DNA of 64,000 nucleotides, taken from the NCBI GenBank assembly GCA_003214215.1, contig QCLX01000001.1, positions 32,026 to 96,025 on the forward strand. Reading direction: 5' to 3'. Source of the DNA: Prochlorococcus sp. AG-418-G18. Its GTDB lineage: Bacteria > Cyanobacteriota > Cyanobacteriia > PCC-6307 > Cyanobiaceae. The position numbers and the translations under genes were made by a program. This document shows positions 20,010 to 28,764 of this stretch, piece by piece (the stretch's first letter is position 1; every line of letters begins with the position of its first letter). The notes beneath the pieces are model-generated. The model was not told where the DNA came from. It saw only the letters and a list, made by a program, of their open reading frames with translations, and ran no database searches.

Positions 20010-20291
20010 TTAAAGGGGTGTTGCTTCAGAAATATAAGCAACTCCTCCGTAGTAGCTTAAATCGTCCCTAATGTTATCTCTCATTTTATCTATTAATTCT
20101 TGCTCACAAAAAACAATTACATGAGCATTTGCTCCTAATCCTGTAAATTCCATATCTTCAGTTACAACTCTTTCAGGCCCTCTGCCTGTGGCGTGTTTCA
20201 TAACTGTATATCCAGGAACATTAGCTTTTTCTAATGTTTTAATGATTGCATCTAGTTCTCTTTCGCTAAATATCAAGTCTAATCTTTTCAT
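20010..20291 (-). CDS. sbtB: SbtB, PII-like regulator of SbtA
   Basis: This 93-residue protein has a PII-like ferredoxin fold. Matching SbtB features are the N-terminal KRLDLIFSERELDAI, the T-loop region around GRGPERV, and the near-C-terminal YYGGVAYISEA. It starts 2 bases after sbtA ends. SbtB binds adenyl nucleotides and controls bicarbonate uptake by SbtA in freshwater species. It ends at ISEATPL and lacks the C-terminal CGPxGC loop of those homologues. Classical GlnB is excluded because its uridylylated T-loop tyrosine region does not match. Confidence 0.88.
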   Translation of the reverse strand: MKRLDLIFSERELDAIIKTLEKANVPGYTVMKHATGRGPERVVTEDMEFTGLGANAHVIVFCEQELIDKMRDNIRDDLSYYGGVAYISEATPL

Positions 20292-20293
20292 TT

Positions 20294-21292
20294 CTATAAA
20301 GGGGAAAATGGGATAATGGTATTTACTAAACTCATATATATGGGAATGCCAAGAACTATATTGAATGGGAAAGTTAGACCTAGTGTAGTTGAAATATAAT
20401 AACTAGATTTAGCTTCTGGAACTGTCATCCTCATCGCTGCAGGAACTGCTAAATAAGAGGCGCTTGCACATAAAACCACAAATAAAAGTGCGTTGCCAGG
20501 CCCTAAAGATAAAAATCTTGCAACGAAAACACCAATAAATGCGTTAAACAAAGGCATAAAAATGGCAAAGCCAATCAAGAACGAACCCGCATTCTTCAGT
20601 CTCGGCAATCTTTGAGCAGCGACTATTCCCATATCTAACAAGAAGAAGCATTCTGCTCCATAGAATAATTGTCCAGTAAAAGGCTCCATTTTTGCAATCC
20701 CTGAGGGATTACTGGAAGCAGTGAGAAATCCTACAATTAAGCTTGAGAGCAATAAATAAACTGATCCATTCAATAGTGATTCGTGTAATATTGCGCTTAG
20801 ATGCATTTTTCTTGATTTTGGTCTATTTTGGGGAGCTGCAAATTTCACAAGTAATAATCCAACAATTATTGCAGGAGATTCCATCAAAGCTAAGGCGCCA
20901 ACCATAAACCCATCAAAGGCTATTTTTTGACTTTCCAAAAAACTTTCTGCGGAAATAAATGTAACAGCACTAATTGAACCGTATGCTGCTGCTATTGCGG
21001 CCGAATTAAAGACATCAAACTTAAATCTTAATATTAAGAATCCAATCAGCGGGATTACAAGTGACATCAGTATTGCAGCACTTAAAGTAGGCAATACTTG
21101 ATCTGTAAAACCACTTTTCTGTATCTCTATACCTCCTTTAAAACCAATAGCTAGTAGTAGATATAGGGAAAAGAGTTTTGGTAATGGAGCTGGTATTTCT
21201 AAATCAGATTTAAATAGTACTGATATTGCTCCAATCAAAAAGAAAAGAACTGGCGGGGCTAATACATTTTGCAGAATTGGATTTATTTCCAT
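20294..21292 (-). CDS. sbtA: SbtA-type sodium-dependent bicarbonate transporter
   Basis: This 332-residue integral membrane protein has about ten hydrophobic segments and fits the SbtA family (DUF897). Helpful landmarks are APPVLFFLIGAI at the N-terminus, LLLAIGFKGGIE in the second helix, and EFL-type SAESFLESQKIAFDGFM before ALMESPAIIVG. It takes up bicarbonate with sodium across the plasma membrane. It is shorter than the ~370-residue Synechocystis protein, mostly in the central loop. It sits 6 bases after bicA and 2 bases before sbtB, which supports the assignment. Substrate and affinity are inferred from family. Confidence 0.88.
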   Translation of the reverse strand: MEINPILQNVLAPPVLFFLIGAISVLFKSDLEIPAPLPKLFSLYLLLAIGFKGGIEIQKSGFTDQVLPTLSAAILMSLVIPLIGFLILRFKFDVFNSAAIAAAYGSISAVTFISAESFLESQKIAFDGFMVGALALMESPAIIVGLLLVKFAAPQNRPKSRKMHLSAILHESLLNGSVYLLLSSLIVGFLTASSNPSGIAKMEPFTGQLFYGAECFFLLDMGIVAAQRLPRLKNAGSFLIGFAIFMPLFNAFIGVFVARFLSLGPGNALLFVVLCASASYLAVPAAMRMTVPEAKSSYYISTTLGLTFPFNIVLGIPIYMSLVNTIIPFSPL

Positions 21293-21298
21293 AAATTA

Positions 21299-22951
21299 CT
21301 AGACTATTTCATTTAGAGCAGTTTCTAAAGCTTCTTTTCTTGTTTCAATAATGCCTTCAACTCCAAACTTAGCTAATCTTTCTTTTACTTTTTCATTAGC
21401 ACCAGCAACAAATGCTTTTCTGGAATTATTTTTTGCTTCTTGCATCATATCCTCTATTGCTAGAGTCGCAGTAACTCCAAGTCGTGGAACATCAGTGATA
21501 TCTAATATCAAAACTTTGTAGTTTCTTACAAGCATCATTCTCTCAGATATGCCTTTAGCTGCTCCAAAACTAAGAGGTCCTTTAAGTCTAAATAGCATTA
21601 CCTCGCCTGAACATCTATCTAGAAGTGCTTTTTCATCAGCAGGCAAAGCATTTTTTCCTTGATCATCTTCTGATAAAGGATTATCCTCATCCATACCTTC
21701 TAGTTGAGTTTCGGTAATTGAATCAATAGTGAGCATATTTGCTATGAATACACCGACTAAAACTGCCCAAATTAAATCCCAAAAAACAGTCATTAAAAGT
21801 ACGCCGTACATTACTACTGATGTTTTTAAAGATAATTTGTGAGCCCTCCTCAAAAATCCCCAATCAATAATATCTAGGCCTACTTTTATAAGAATTCCTG
21901 CTAACAATGCAGTTGGTATTTGCTCAGCTAAAGGTCCTGCACCAACTAAAACTATCAATAACACAACCGAGTGAACCATACCAGAAATTGGAGTTGATCC
22001 TCCAGATTTAACATTTATAACTGTTCTCATGGTTGCTCCTGCTCCAGGTAAACCTGAAAACAGACCTGCAACAGCATTTCCTATTCCTTGACCAATAAGT
22101 TCTCTATCAGAATTATGTTTTGTTTGAGAGATATTGTCTGCTACTAGAGATGTCAGTAAAGAGTCAATTGCGCCAAGTACTGCTAGGACTAATCCTGCTT
22201 TGAAAATAATTGGGAAATATTGATTAAAACTTGGGAAATTTAAAGATGGAACTCCCCTTGGGATTTCTCCAATTCTATCAATAGCTCCATCTCCAAAAAT
22301 TAATATTGATATTGGGGTAACTATCAATAGGGCCAAGAGGGGAGAAGGAACCCACTGACTTATTTTTCTAGGAGTAAGAAATACTATACCTAGTGTCATT
22401 ATTGCTACTCCTATAGCAGCACCATTGGGCTGGAAATTTGAAAATACAGTCGTTAAAGATTCGACTACTCCACCTCGAGTGCTAATTCCAAGTAATGGTC
22501 CAATCTGAAGCGCAATGATTATAACTCCAATACCAGACATAAATCCTGAAACAACAGAATATGGAACTAAAGTAATGTATTTACCTAATTTTAAAATTCC
22601 GAATAATATTTGCAGTAAGCCGCCAATGACTACCGCTGCCATAACTAAAGGTAAAATTTGTCCTGCAGAAAGATCTCTTGGAACCCCTACTGCTGCTAAG
22701 CCTGCTACTACACCTGCAACAGTTACACTCATGGGACCGGTAGGTCCACTAACTTGAGCAGGTGTTCCGCCGAATAATGCTGCTAAAAAACCAACTACTA
22801 CTGCTCCATATAGTCCATAAATTGCTCCGCCAGGTCCTAACGCAGCATTACCAAAAGCAAGAGCGAGAGGTAGAGCAACCACTGCGGCTGTGATGCCTCC
22901 AAGAATATCGCCTCTTACATTTTTTAGATGAAATCCATTAATTATTTTCAA
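21299..22951 (-). CDS. bicA: BicA-like SulP-family bicarbonate transporter
   Basis: This 550-residue SulP/SLC26 protein has about 12-14 membrane segments in the first ~400 residues (GGITAAVVALPLALAFG, GPTGPMSV, SGLPGAGATMRT) and a cytoplasmic STAS domain from about 435 (LLDRCSGEVMLFRLKGPLSFG, LILDITDVPRLG). In cyanobacteria the closest characterised group is BicA, a low-affinity, high-flux sodium/bicarbonate symporter. Sulfate transport is the alternative, but linkage to sbtA and sbtB favours bicarbonate. The TTG start follows AGGAG by 7 bases. It leads the bicA-sbtA-sbtB transcript and diverges from hemB over 223 bases. Confidence 0.85.
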   Translation of the reverse strand: MKIINGFHLKNVRGDILGGITAAVVALPLALAFGNAALGPGGAIYGLYGAVVVGFLAALFGGTPAQVSGPTGPMSVTVAGVVAGLAAVGVPRDLSAGQILPLVMAAVVIGGLLQILFGILKLGKYITLVPYSVVSGFMSGIGVIIIALQIGPLLGISTRGGVVESLTTVFSNFQPNGAAIGVAIMTLGIVFLTPRKISQWVPSPLLALLIVTPISILIFGDGAIDRIGEIPRGVPSLNFPSFNQYFPIIFKAGLVLAVLGAIDSLLTSLVADNISQTKHNSDRELIGQGIGNAVAGLFSGLPGAGATMRTVINVKSGGSTPISGMVHSVVLLIVLVGAGPLAEQIPTALLAGILIKVGLDIIDWGFLRRAHKLSLKTSVVMYGVLLMTVFWDLIWAVLVGVFIANMLTIDSITETQLEGMDEDNPLSEDDQGKNALPADEKALLDRCSGEVMLFRLKGPLSFGAAKGISERMMLVRNYKVLILDITDVPRLGVTATLAIEDMMQEAKNNSRKAFVAGANEKVKERLAKFGVEGIIETRKEALETALNEIV

Positions 22952-23174
22952 AGATGCTCTCCTTTAAATAAACACTTAACTAGAAGATATTATCTCTTAA
23001 TGACGTAAATTTGTGAAAAATGAAGTTTGTGCAAAATATTTTTGTAACTTTTTTTCTCTTATTTAGATAAATTTTAGTTAATTTTCCTGAACAAAAGGAT
23101 TCTCTGATTGATTTAAGTGTGAGGTGAGCGATTAATGTATTAAATAAATATTTTTTAATTTAAATAATATTCAA

Positions 23175-24176
23175 ATGAATTCGATTATTCGTCCAAGAAG
23201 ATTAAGAAGGTCTGAGGCAATCAGAGAAATGGTAAGAGAAAACCATTTAAAAGCTTCGGACTTTATATATCCATTATTTATTCATGAAAAAGATTTTAAA
23301 GAGGAAATTTCGGCAATGCCAGGAACTTTTAGATGGGATATAAACGGCTTAATAAAGGAGGTCACTAGGGCATGGGAATTGGGAATTAGGTGTATTGTTC
23401 TTTTTCCAAAAATAAACGATAGCTTAAAGACTGAAGATGGAGCAGAGTGTTTTAATGAAGACGGTTTAATTCCTAGAGCTATTCGAATATTAAAAAAAGA
23501 GATTCCAGAAATGGCAATAATGACAGATGTTGCATTGGACCCTTACTCGTGCGATGGACATGATGGCTTAGTTGATGAAACTGGAAATATATTGAATGAT
23601 GAAACGATTGAAATTTTAAAAAAACAAGCTTTAACTCAAGCTGTAGCTGGAGCTGATTTTATTGGCCCTAGTGACATGATGGATGGGAGAGTTGGAGCAA
23701 TTAGGAATGCTCTTGATAGTGAAGGATTTAATGATGTAGGTATTATTAGTTATACAGCTAAATATTCATCTGCTTATTATGGTCCGTTTAGAACTGCTTT
23801 AGATTCGGCTCCTAGAGAAAATAGTAAGAAAATAATTCCAGACAATAAGTCTACATATCAAATGGACCCTGCTAATTCAAAAGAGGCTTTAATTGAATCT
23901 GCATTGGATCAGTATGAAGGAGCTGATATTTTGATGGTAAAACCAGGAATTTCATATTTGGATATTGTTTATAGACTAAGCACATTTTCAAATAAGCCCA
24001 TAGCTGCATACAACGTTAGTGGGGAGTACTCAATGGTAAAGTCTGCTGCCATGAAAAACTGGATTAATGAAAAAGATATTGTGTTAGAAACTTTGCTTAG
24101 TTTCAAAAGAGCAGGAGCAAAACTGATACTCACTTATCATGCTTGCGATGCATCTCAATGGTTGCAGGATAATTAA
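23175..24176 (+). CDS. hemB: Delta-aminolevulinic acid dehydratase (porphobilinogen synthase)
   Basis: HemB condenses two 5-aminolevulinate molecules to porphobilinogen for chlorophyll, haem and corrinoids. The 333-residue protein shows the two active-site lysines in YTAKYSSAYYGPFR (K196) and MVKPGISYLD (K256). The metal-site region reads DVALDPYSCDGHDG, so it lacks the triple-cysteine zinc site and is of the Asp-rich, magnesium-using type common in phototrophs. It diverges from bicA. Confidence 0.96.
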   Translation: MNSIIRPRRLRRSEAIREMVRENHLKASDFIYPLFIHEKDFKEEISAMPGTFRWDINGLIKEVTRAWELGIRCIVLFPKINDSLKTEDGAECFNEDGLIPRAIRILKKEIPEMAIMTDVALDPYSCDGHDGLVDETGNILNDETIEILKKQALTQAVAGADFIGPSDMMDGRVGAIRNALDSEGFNDVGIISYTAKYSSAYYGPFRTALDSAPRENSKKIIPDNKSTYQMDPANSKEALIESALDQYEGADILMVKPGISYLDIVYRLSTFSNKPIAAYNVSGEYSMVKSAAMKNWINEKDIVLETLLSFKRAGAKLILTYHACDASQWLQDN

Positions 24177-24238
24177 AAACTCATTATTAACAAAAATTTG
24201 GTTTATTCTTAGATTAATAATAAATTAACTACTTTGTT

Positions 24239-24625
24239 TTGAAGTTATCACAAGAAGTAAATAGGATTGGTCACATCGCACTTAGAGTAGAGAATCTCGA
24301 AAGGGCCAAATCTTTTTATATTAAGCTTGGTATGAATTTAGTTTGGGACGATAAAGATTGGTCTTATTTAGAAGCTGGTAAAGGGAAAGATGGACTTGCT
24401 TTGTTAGGCCCTAGCTACAAAGCTGCGGGGCCACACTTTGCTTTTCATTTTGAAAATAAAAAAGAAGTGGAAAATATTCAAAATGATTTAAAGAATTCTG
24501 GTGTAAAAGTTGGTCCTTTACATGAACATAGAGATGGAACAGCATCTTTTTATATGAAGGATACTGAAGGAAACTGGCTCGAGATGCTTTATGTTCCTCC
24601 TGAAGGGATTCAATCGAATGTTTGA
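24239..24625 (+). CDS. VOC-superfamily (glyoxalase/dioxygenase-like) protein
   Basis: This 128-residue protein has the paired beta-alpha-beta-beta-beta units of the vicinal oxygen chelate fold. IGHIALRVENLERAKSFYIKLGMNL begins unit one and PHFAFHFENKKEVENIQNDL begins unit two. Candidate metal ligands are the His in GHIAL, the His in HFAFH and the Glu in NWLEMLYVPP. The reaction is not determinable, since lactoylglutathione lyases, dioxygenases and resistance proteins share this fold. The start is TTG, and later ATG codons would remove the first motif. It is followed at once by mutS2. Confidence 0.7.
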   Translation: MKLSQEVNRIGHIALRVENLERAKSFYIKLGMNLVWDDKDWSYLEAGKGKDGLALLGPSYKAAGPHFAFHFENKKEVENIQNDLKNSGVKVGPLHEHRDGTASFYMKDTEGNWLEMLYVPPEGIQSNV

Positions 24626-24639
24626 TTCTTTTTTTTTGT

Positions 24640-27051
24640 ATGCAAGAGAAAAGTTATTCTAAAAAATCATATTCATATAACACCTTAGAAGAAGAATCTA
24701 TAAGCCTTTTAGAGTGGGATTCATTAAAAACGCATTTATCTTCATTCGCCTCAACGGAAATGGGTAAACGAGCAATTTTAAGTTTTAGTATTCCTTCAGA
24801 ATACGAAGCCTCTAAAAGACTGTTGAATGAAACTGTTGAAATAAATGAGCTAGAAAATAATTTAGATAAATCAATTAGTTTTTCTGGTGTTTTTGATATT
24901 AGTAGAAATATTGAAATTTGTTCCAAGGGAGGTGTAATTTCATCTTCTGAATTGTTAGAAATAGCTAAAACAATTGCTACAGCAAGAAATTTAAAAAAAA
25001 TCTTATTAGATGTTGAACAAAGGCCTTATATTTCATCAGTCACAAAAAATTTAATTGACCATCAGAATATCGAAACGATTTTTAAAAAAGGAATTGAATC
25101 TAATGGAAGGATTTCAGACAATGCTAGTAATGAACTATCTATTCTTAGAAAAGAATTATTATCTAAGAAAATTGAAAGAAAAATATTAGTTGAGAAATTT
25201 ATTCAAAAGAATTTAGCTTATTTGCAAGATACTACTATTGGCGATCGATATGGTAGGCCTGTTTTAGCAGTGAAAGTTAATTATGTTGATAAATTTAAAG
25301 GCATAATTCATGACTCCTCATCTTCAGGTAATACAGTATATTTTGAGCCTGAAAGTGTAGTAACTAAAGGAAATAAGATTGCTTCTTTAGAGGCTAGGAT
25401 AACAGCAGAAGAATTTAAATTACTTAAGAAATGGTCACAAGTTATTAGTGATAATTCAGAAAATCTTATTGAAATGGCATCCATTTTATTGAGATTAGAA
25501 AATGCTCTAACTCGTTCAAGATATTCGAAATGGATTGGAGGCAAAACTCCTACTTTTGAGAAAAATCCTATTATTTCTTTAATTGGTTTTTCTCATCCGT
25601 TATTAATTTGGGAACATAAGAAAAAAGGTGCTCCTCCCCCAGTGGCGGTAGATTTTCATATAAGTAGAAATATTAAGGTTGTAGCAATTACAGGTCCAAA
25701 TACAGGAGGTAAAACGGCAGCTTTAAAAGGTTTGGGTTTGTCTTTACTAATGGCTAGAGCAGGATTATTGATACCCTCAACTCATAATCCTATTATCCCT
25801 TTTTGTCCAAATATATATGTGGATATAGGAGATAATCAATCATTAGAAGAAAATTTATCTACCTTCAGTGGACATATATCCCGCATAAAAGAGATATTAG
25901 ATGCACTTGATAAAAAGAAAGGATTATCAGTTGTTTTGCTAGATGAGATTGGATCTGGTACAGATCCTCTCGAAGGAAGTGCACTTGCGATGGCTTTATT
26001 AAAAGAATTTGCAAATAAATCTGATATCACTTTGGCAACTACACATTATGGAGATATTAAGGCTTTAAAATATAATGACTCCAGATTTGAAAACGTATCA
26101 GTTGCCTTTGATGAGGAATCTTTGAAGCCAAAATATATACTCAACTGGGGCATTCCTGGTAGAAGTAATGCTTTATCAATTTCAAAGAGAATTGGTCTCG
26201 ATGAAAGCATACTCAATGATGCTGCAAATTATCTAATGCCAAAAGAAGTTGATAATATTAACAGTATTATTAAAGGACTTGAGGAAGAGAGGATTAAACA
26301 ACAAAAATCTGCAGAAGCGGCTGCAGAACTAATTGCAAGGACTGAGATATTACATGATGAACTGAAGAGAAATTATGAATATCAAAAAATAAATGCTGAA
26401 AAGATCCAGGAAATCGAAAGGTCTAAATTATCAAAACAGATTGTATCCGCTAAAAAAGAAGTAATAGATTTGATTAAAAAATTAAGAGATAAAAATGTTA
26501 ATGGAGAGGATACGAGAATTATTGGAAAAAGATTAAAGGAAATTGAGACGGAACATTTAACTCAAAAAAAATTTGAAAATTCAATCTCATGGAATCCTCA
26601 GGTAGGTGATTTTGTGAAAATTAAAAGTCTTAATAGTACGGGACAAATTATTGATTTAGATAAAAAAGGTGGTTTTTACGAAGTTAAATGTGGTTCATTC
26701 AGAAGTACATTATCTGTAAATGACTTTGAAGGTATTAATGGCGAAAAGCCTAATTTAAAAAGGTCAAAATTCGAGATCAAGTCTTCAAGAGAAGATTTTT
26801 CTTTTTCAAAAATTAGAACAAGTAAAAATACAATTGATGTAAGAGGGCTAAGAGTTCATGAAGCCGAAATAATTATTGAGGAGAAAATTAGAAAATTTCA
26901 TGGACCGCTATGGATTGTTCATGGAATTGGAACAGGTAAATTAAAAAAAGGACTAAGAAATTGGTTATCAGGTTTAAATTATGTTGATAAGATTGAAGAT
27001 GCAGCCAACAACGAGGGTGGATCTGGTTGCAGTATTGCGTGGATAAAATAA
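24640..27051 (+). CDS. mutS2: MutS2 (endonuclease/ribosome-rescue MutS homologue)
   Basis: With the ATG of MQEKSYSKK as start this is 803 residues. A TTG 18 bases earlier is possible but sits in a T-run. MutS core and clamp regions lead to Walker A GPNTGGKT (about 352-359), Walker B with LLDEIGSGTDP, and the ATTHYGD motif. A coiled-coil follows, then a C-terminal Smr nuclease-like domain with IDVRGLRVHEAE and VHGIGTGKLKKGL. MutS2 lacks the mismatch-binding N-terminal domain. It is linked to recombination control and, in Bacillus, to collided ribosomes. The role here is inferred from family. Confidence 0.93.
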   Translation: MQEKSYSKKSYSYNTLEEESISLLEWDSLKTHLSSFASTEMGKRAILSFSIPSEYEASKRLLNETVEINELENNLDKSISFSGVFDISRNIEICSKGGVISSSELLEIAKTIATARNLKKILLDVEQRPYISSVTKNLIDHQNIETIFKKGIESNGRISDNASNELSILRKELLSKKIERKILVEKFIQKNLAYLQDTTIGDRYGRPVLAVKVNYVDKFKGIIHDSSSSGNTVYFEPESVVTKGNKIASLEARITAEEFKLLKKWSQVISDNSENLIEMASILLRLENALTRSRYSKWIGGKTPTFEKNPIISLIGFSHPLLIWEHKKKGAPPPVAVDFHISRNIKVVAITGPNTGGKTAALKGLGLSLLMARAGLLIPSTHNPIIPFCPNIYVDIGDNQSLEENLSTFSGHISRIKEILDALDKKKGLSVVLLDEIGSGTDPLEGSALAMALLKEFANKSDITLATTHYGDIKALKYNDSRFENVSVAFDEESLKPKYILNWGIPGRSNALSISKRIGLDESILNDAANYLMPKEVDNINSIIKGLEEERIKQQKSAEAAAELIARTEILHDELKRNYEYQKINAEKIQEIERSKLSKQIVSAKKEVIDLIKKLRDKNVNGEDTRIIGKRLKEIETEHLTQKKFENSISWNPQVGDFVKIKSLNSTGQIIDLDKKGGFYEVKCGSFRSTLSVNDFEGINGEKPNLKRSKFEIKSSREDFSFSKIRTSKNTIDVRGLRVHEAEIIIEEKIRKFHGPLWIVHGIGTGKLKKGLRNWLSGLNYVDKIEDAANNEGGSGCSIAWIK

Positions 27052-27091
27052 AATTTAAAATACCTAGAAAACAATTTAATAACCGTATTAA

Positions 27092-28075
27092 GTGCAATTT
27101 ATTGATCAAGCAAAAATTATTCTTAAAGCTGGAAAAGGTGGAAATGGAATAGTTTCATTTAGAAGAGAAAAATTCGTTCCTGCCGGAGGACCTTCGGGGG
27201 GGAATGGTGGCAGAGGGGGTTCAGTTATTTTGATTGCTGATAATAATCTTCAAACATTACTAGATTTTAAATTCAAACGTGAAATAATTGCTGAAGATGG
27301 ATGTAAAGGAGGTCCTAATAAGAGATCAGGTGCTTCAGGTGAGGATACAATCCTTAAAGTTCCCTGTGGTACAGAAATAAGGGACATTAAAACCGGCATT
27401 ATTTTAGGAGACTTAACTAAAAATAAACAAAGTTTAACTATTGCTATTGGAGGAAGAGGTGGACATGGTAATGCTTACTATTTAAGTAATCAAAATAGAG
27501 CCCCAGAATCATTTACTGAAGGTAAAGACGGTGAGATATGGGAGGTTCAATTAGAACTAAAGCTTCTTGCAGAGGTTGGGATTATAGGCCTTCCAAATGC
27601 TGGGAAAAGTACTTTGATTTCCGTTGTATCATCTGCCCGTCCTAAAATCGCAAATTATCCTTTCACAACTCTAATACCTAACTTAGGAGTAGTAAGAAAA
27701 ATTGATGGTAATGGTTGTCTTTTTGCGGATATTCCTGGATTAATATCAGGGGCAGCTGATGGAGTAGGTTTAGGGCATGATTTTTTAAGGCACATCCAAA
27801 GAACGAAGATACTTGTTCACTTAATCGATTCAATTGCAGAAAATCCTTTACATGATTTTGAGATAATTGAGCAGGAATTAAAAAAATATGGGAAAGGTCT
27901 ATTAGATAAAGAGAGGATAATAGTATTGAATAAAATGGAGCTGGTAGATGATGGTTATTTGAAAATAATTACAAAAAAGTTAGAAGATTTATCTAAAAAG
28001 AAAGTTTTAGTTATTTCTTCATCTTTAAAAAAAGGTATATCTTCACTGCTTTCTGAAGTATGGAAAAAGATCTAA
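27092..28075 (+). CDS. obg: Obg-family GTPase (ribosome assembly)
   Basis: The 327-residue protein begins with the glycine-rich Obg fold (residues 1 to about 157; [21 protein letters not shown]) and continues with a G domain: GLPNAGKST (166-173), DIPGLI, NKMEL. The variable C-terminal OCT domain is absent, as in short Obg proteins. Obg binds the 50S subunit and couples assembly to nutrient state. The start is GTG, and no in-frame ATG gives the conserved N-terminus. It follows mutS2 by 40 bases. Confidence 0.94.
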   Translation: MQFIDQAKIILKAGKGGNGIVSFRREKFVPAGGPSGGNGGRGGSVILIADNNLQTLLDFKFKREIIAEDGCKGGPNKRSGASGEDTILKVPCGTEIRDIKTGIILGDLTKNKQSLTIAIGGRGGHGNAYYLSNQNRAPESFTEGKDGEIWEVQLELKLLAEVGIIGLPNAGKSTLISVVSSARPKIANYPFTTLIPNLGVVRKIDGNGCLFADIPGLISGAADGVGLGHDFLRHIQRTKILVHLIDSIAENPLHDFEIIEQELKKYGKGLLDKERIIVLNKMELVDDGYLKIITKKLEDLSKKKVLVISSSLKKGISSLLSEVWKKI

Positions 28076-28161
28076 CTTAAATTAAAATTTTTTTCGTAAA
28101 AAAATATACTTGATTTAATAATGAAAATTAGTCATAAATAAGATACTTCTTTAAACACAAT

Positions 28162-28344
28162 ATGAATTTCTATACTTGCTTTGATCAAAAAGGAAAAATA
28201 ATAGCTCGATGTCAAACCATTCAAGATATTGAGGTTTTGAAGAAAATGGGAAGACCAATTGTAGAAGTCAAGGAAATGAAAAATGAGGAGTCGGTTGTAT
28301 GTTCGCTTACAGGAAGTCCATCCGATTTTAATAGAGATTACTAA
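28162..28344 (+). CDS. Small conserved-looking protein, unknown function
   Basis: This 60-residue protein has no domain that I can name. It has three cysteines (TCFD, ARCQ, VVCS) spread through it, a short predicted beta-rich start (MNFYTCFDQKGKIIARC) and a polar tail. It is single-domain, has no membrane segment, and sits 86 bases after obg. A clear terminator hairpin follows it within 20 bases, which supports real transcription through the frame. Confidence 0.6.
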   Translation: MNFYTCFDQKGKIIARCQTIQDIEVLKKMGRPIVEVKEMKNEESVVCSLTGSPSDFNRDY

Positions 28345-28360
28345 TAGAATTTAACAAATA

Positions 28361-28388
28361 AAAAAAAGGGCTTTTTAGAGCCCTTTTT
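28361..28388. terminator. Bidirectional intrinsic terminator between two convergent small genes
   Basis: GGGCT and AGCCC form a G/C-rich stem that is extended by flanking A and T runs on both sides (A7 before, T6 after), so it can end transcripts in either direction. It lies between the plus-strand 60-residue gene and the minus-strand cp12. Confidence 0.85.
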
Positions 28389-28416
28389 TATTGTGTATTA
28401 TCTATCAAAAGAAAAA

Positions 28417-28635
28417 TTAATCATCATAAACAAGACATTCTGGTTCATCTGGGTTGGCATCGCAGAATAGTTCCAAAGCATTAGGGTCATGTTTATCATC
28501 TGGATGATGATCCTTATATTCTTCGAGATCTTTTAGCTCTTCAGTTAAATGTCTGACCTTTGGAAGATTGCCCTCTGCTTTTGCAGATTCGATTTCCGAT
28601 TGATCTTTTTGGATGTGTTCGTCAATGGATTTCAT
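28417..28635 (-). CDS. cp12: CP12-like Calvin-cycle regulator
   Basis: CP12 is an intrinsically disordered redox linker that ties GAPDH to phosphoribulokinase in the dark. This 72-residue, very acidic protein ends in LFCDANPDEPECLVYDD, which matches the C-terminal CP12 motif: a Cys pair seven residues apart and a Tyr-Asp-Asp end that enters GAPDH. The N-terminal half is helical and charged but has no cysteine and no clean AWDxVEEL core, so only the GAPDH-binding half looks canonical. Variants lacking the N-terminal cysteines are known in cyanobacteria. Confidence 0.82.
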   Translation of the reverse strand: MKSIDEHIQKDQSEIESAKAEGNLPKVRHLTEELKDLEEYKDHHPDDKHDPNALELFCDANPDEPECLVYDD

Positions 28636-28701
28636 TTTAAGCTTTTCGTACTTTAGTAGACATACATAACATAGTTAATTTCTAATGAAATTGCATTATC
28701 T

Positions 28702-28722
28702 ATGAACTACATAAGTGTTCAT
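28702..28722. promoter_or_regulatory. Short inverted repeat upstream of cp12
   Basis: ATGAAC and GTTCAT are perfect 6-base arms around a 9-base spacer, 67 bases before the cp12 start. The spacing between arm centres (15 bases) would suit a dimeric regulator. Arms this short are frequent by chance, so function is only suggested by position. Confidence 0.2.
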
Positions 28723-28764
28723 TACAACATCATTTTTTTTTTTTGAAATTGATTTATGTATTTT

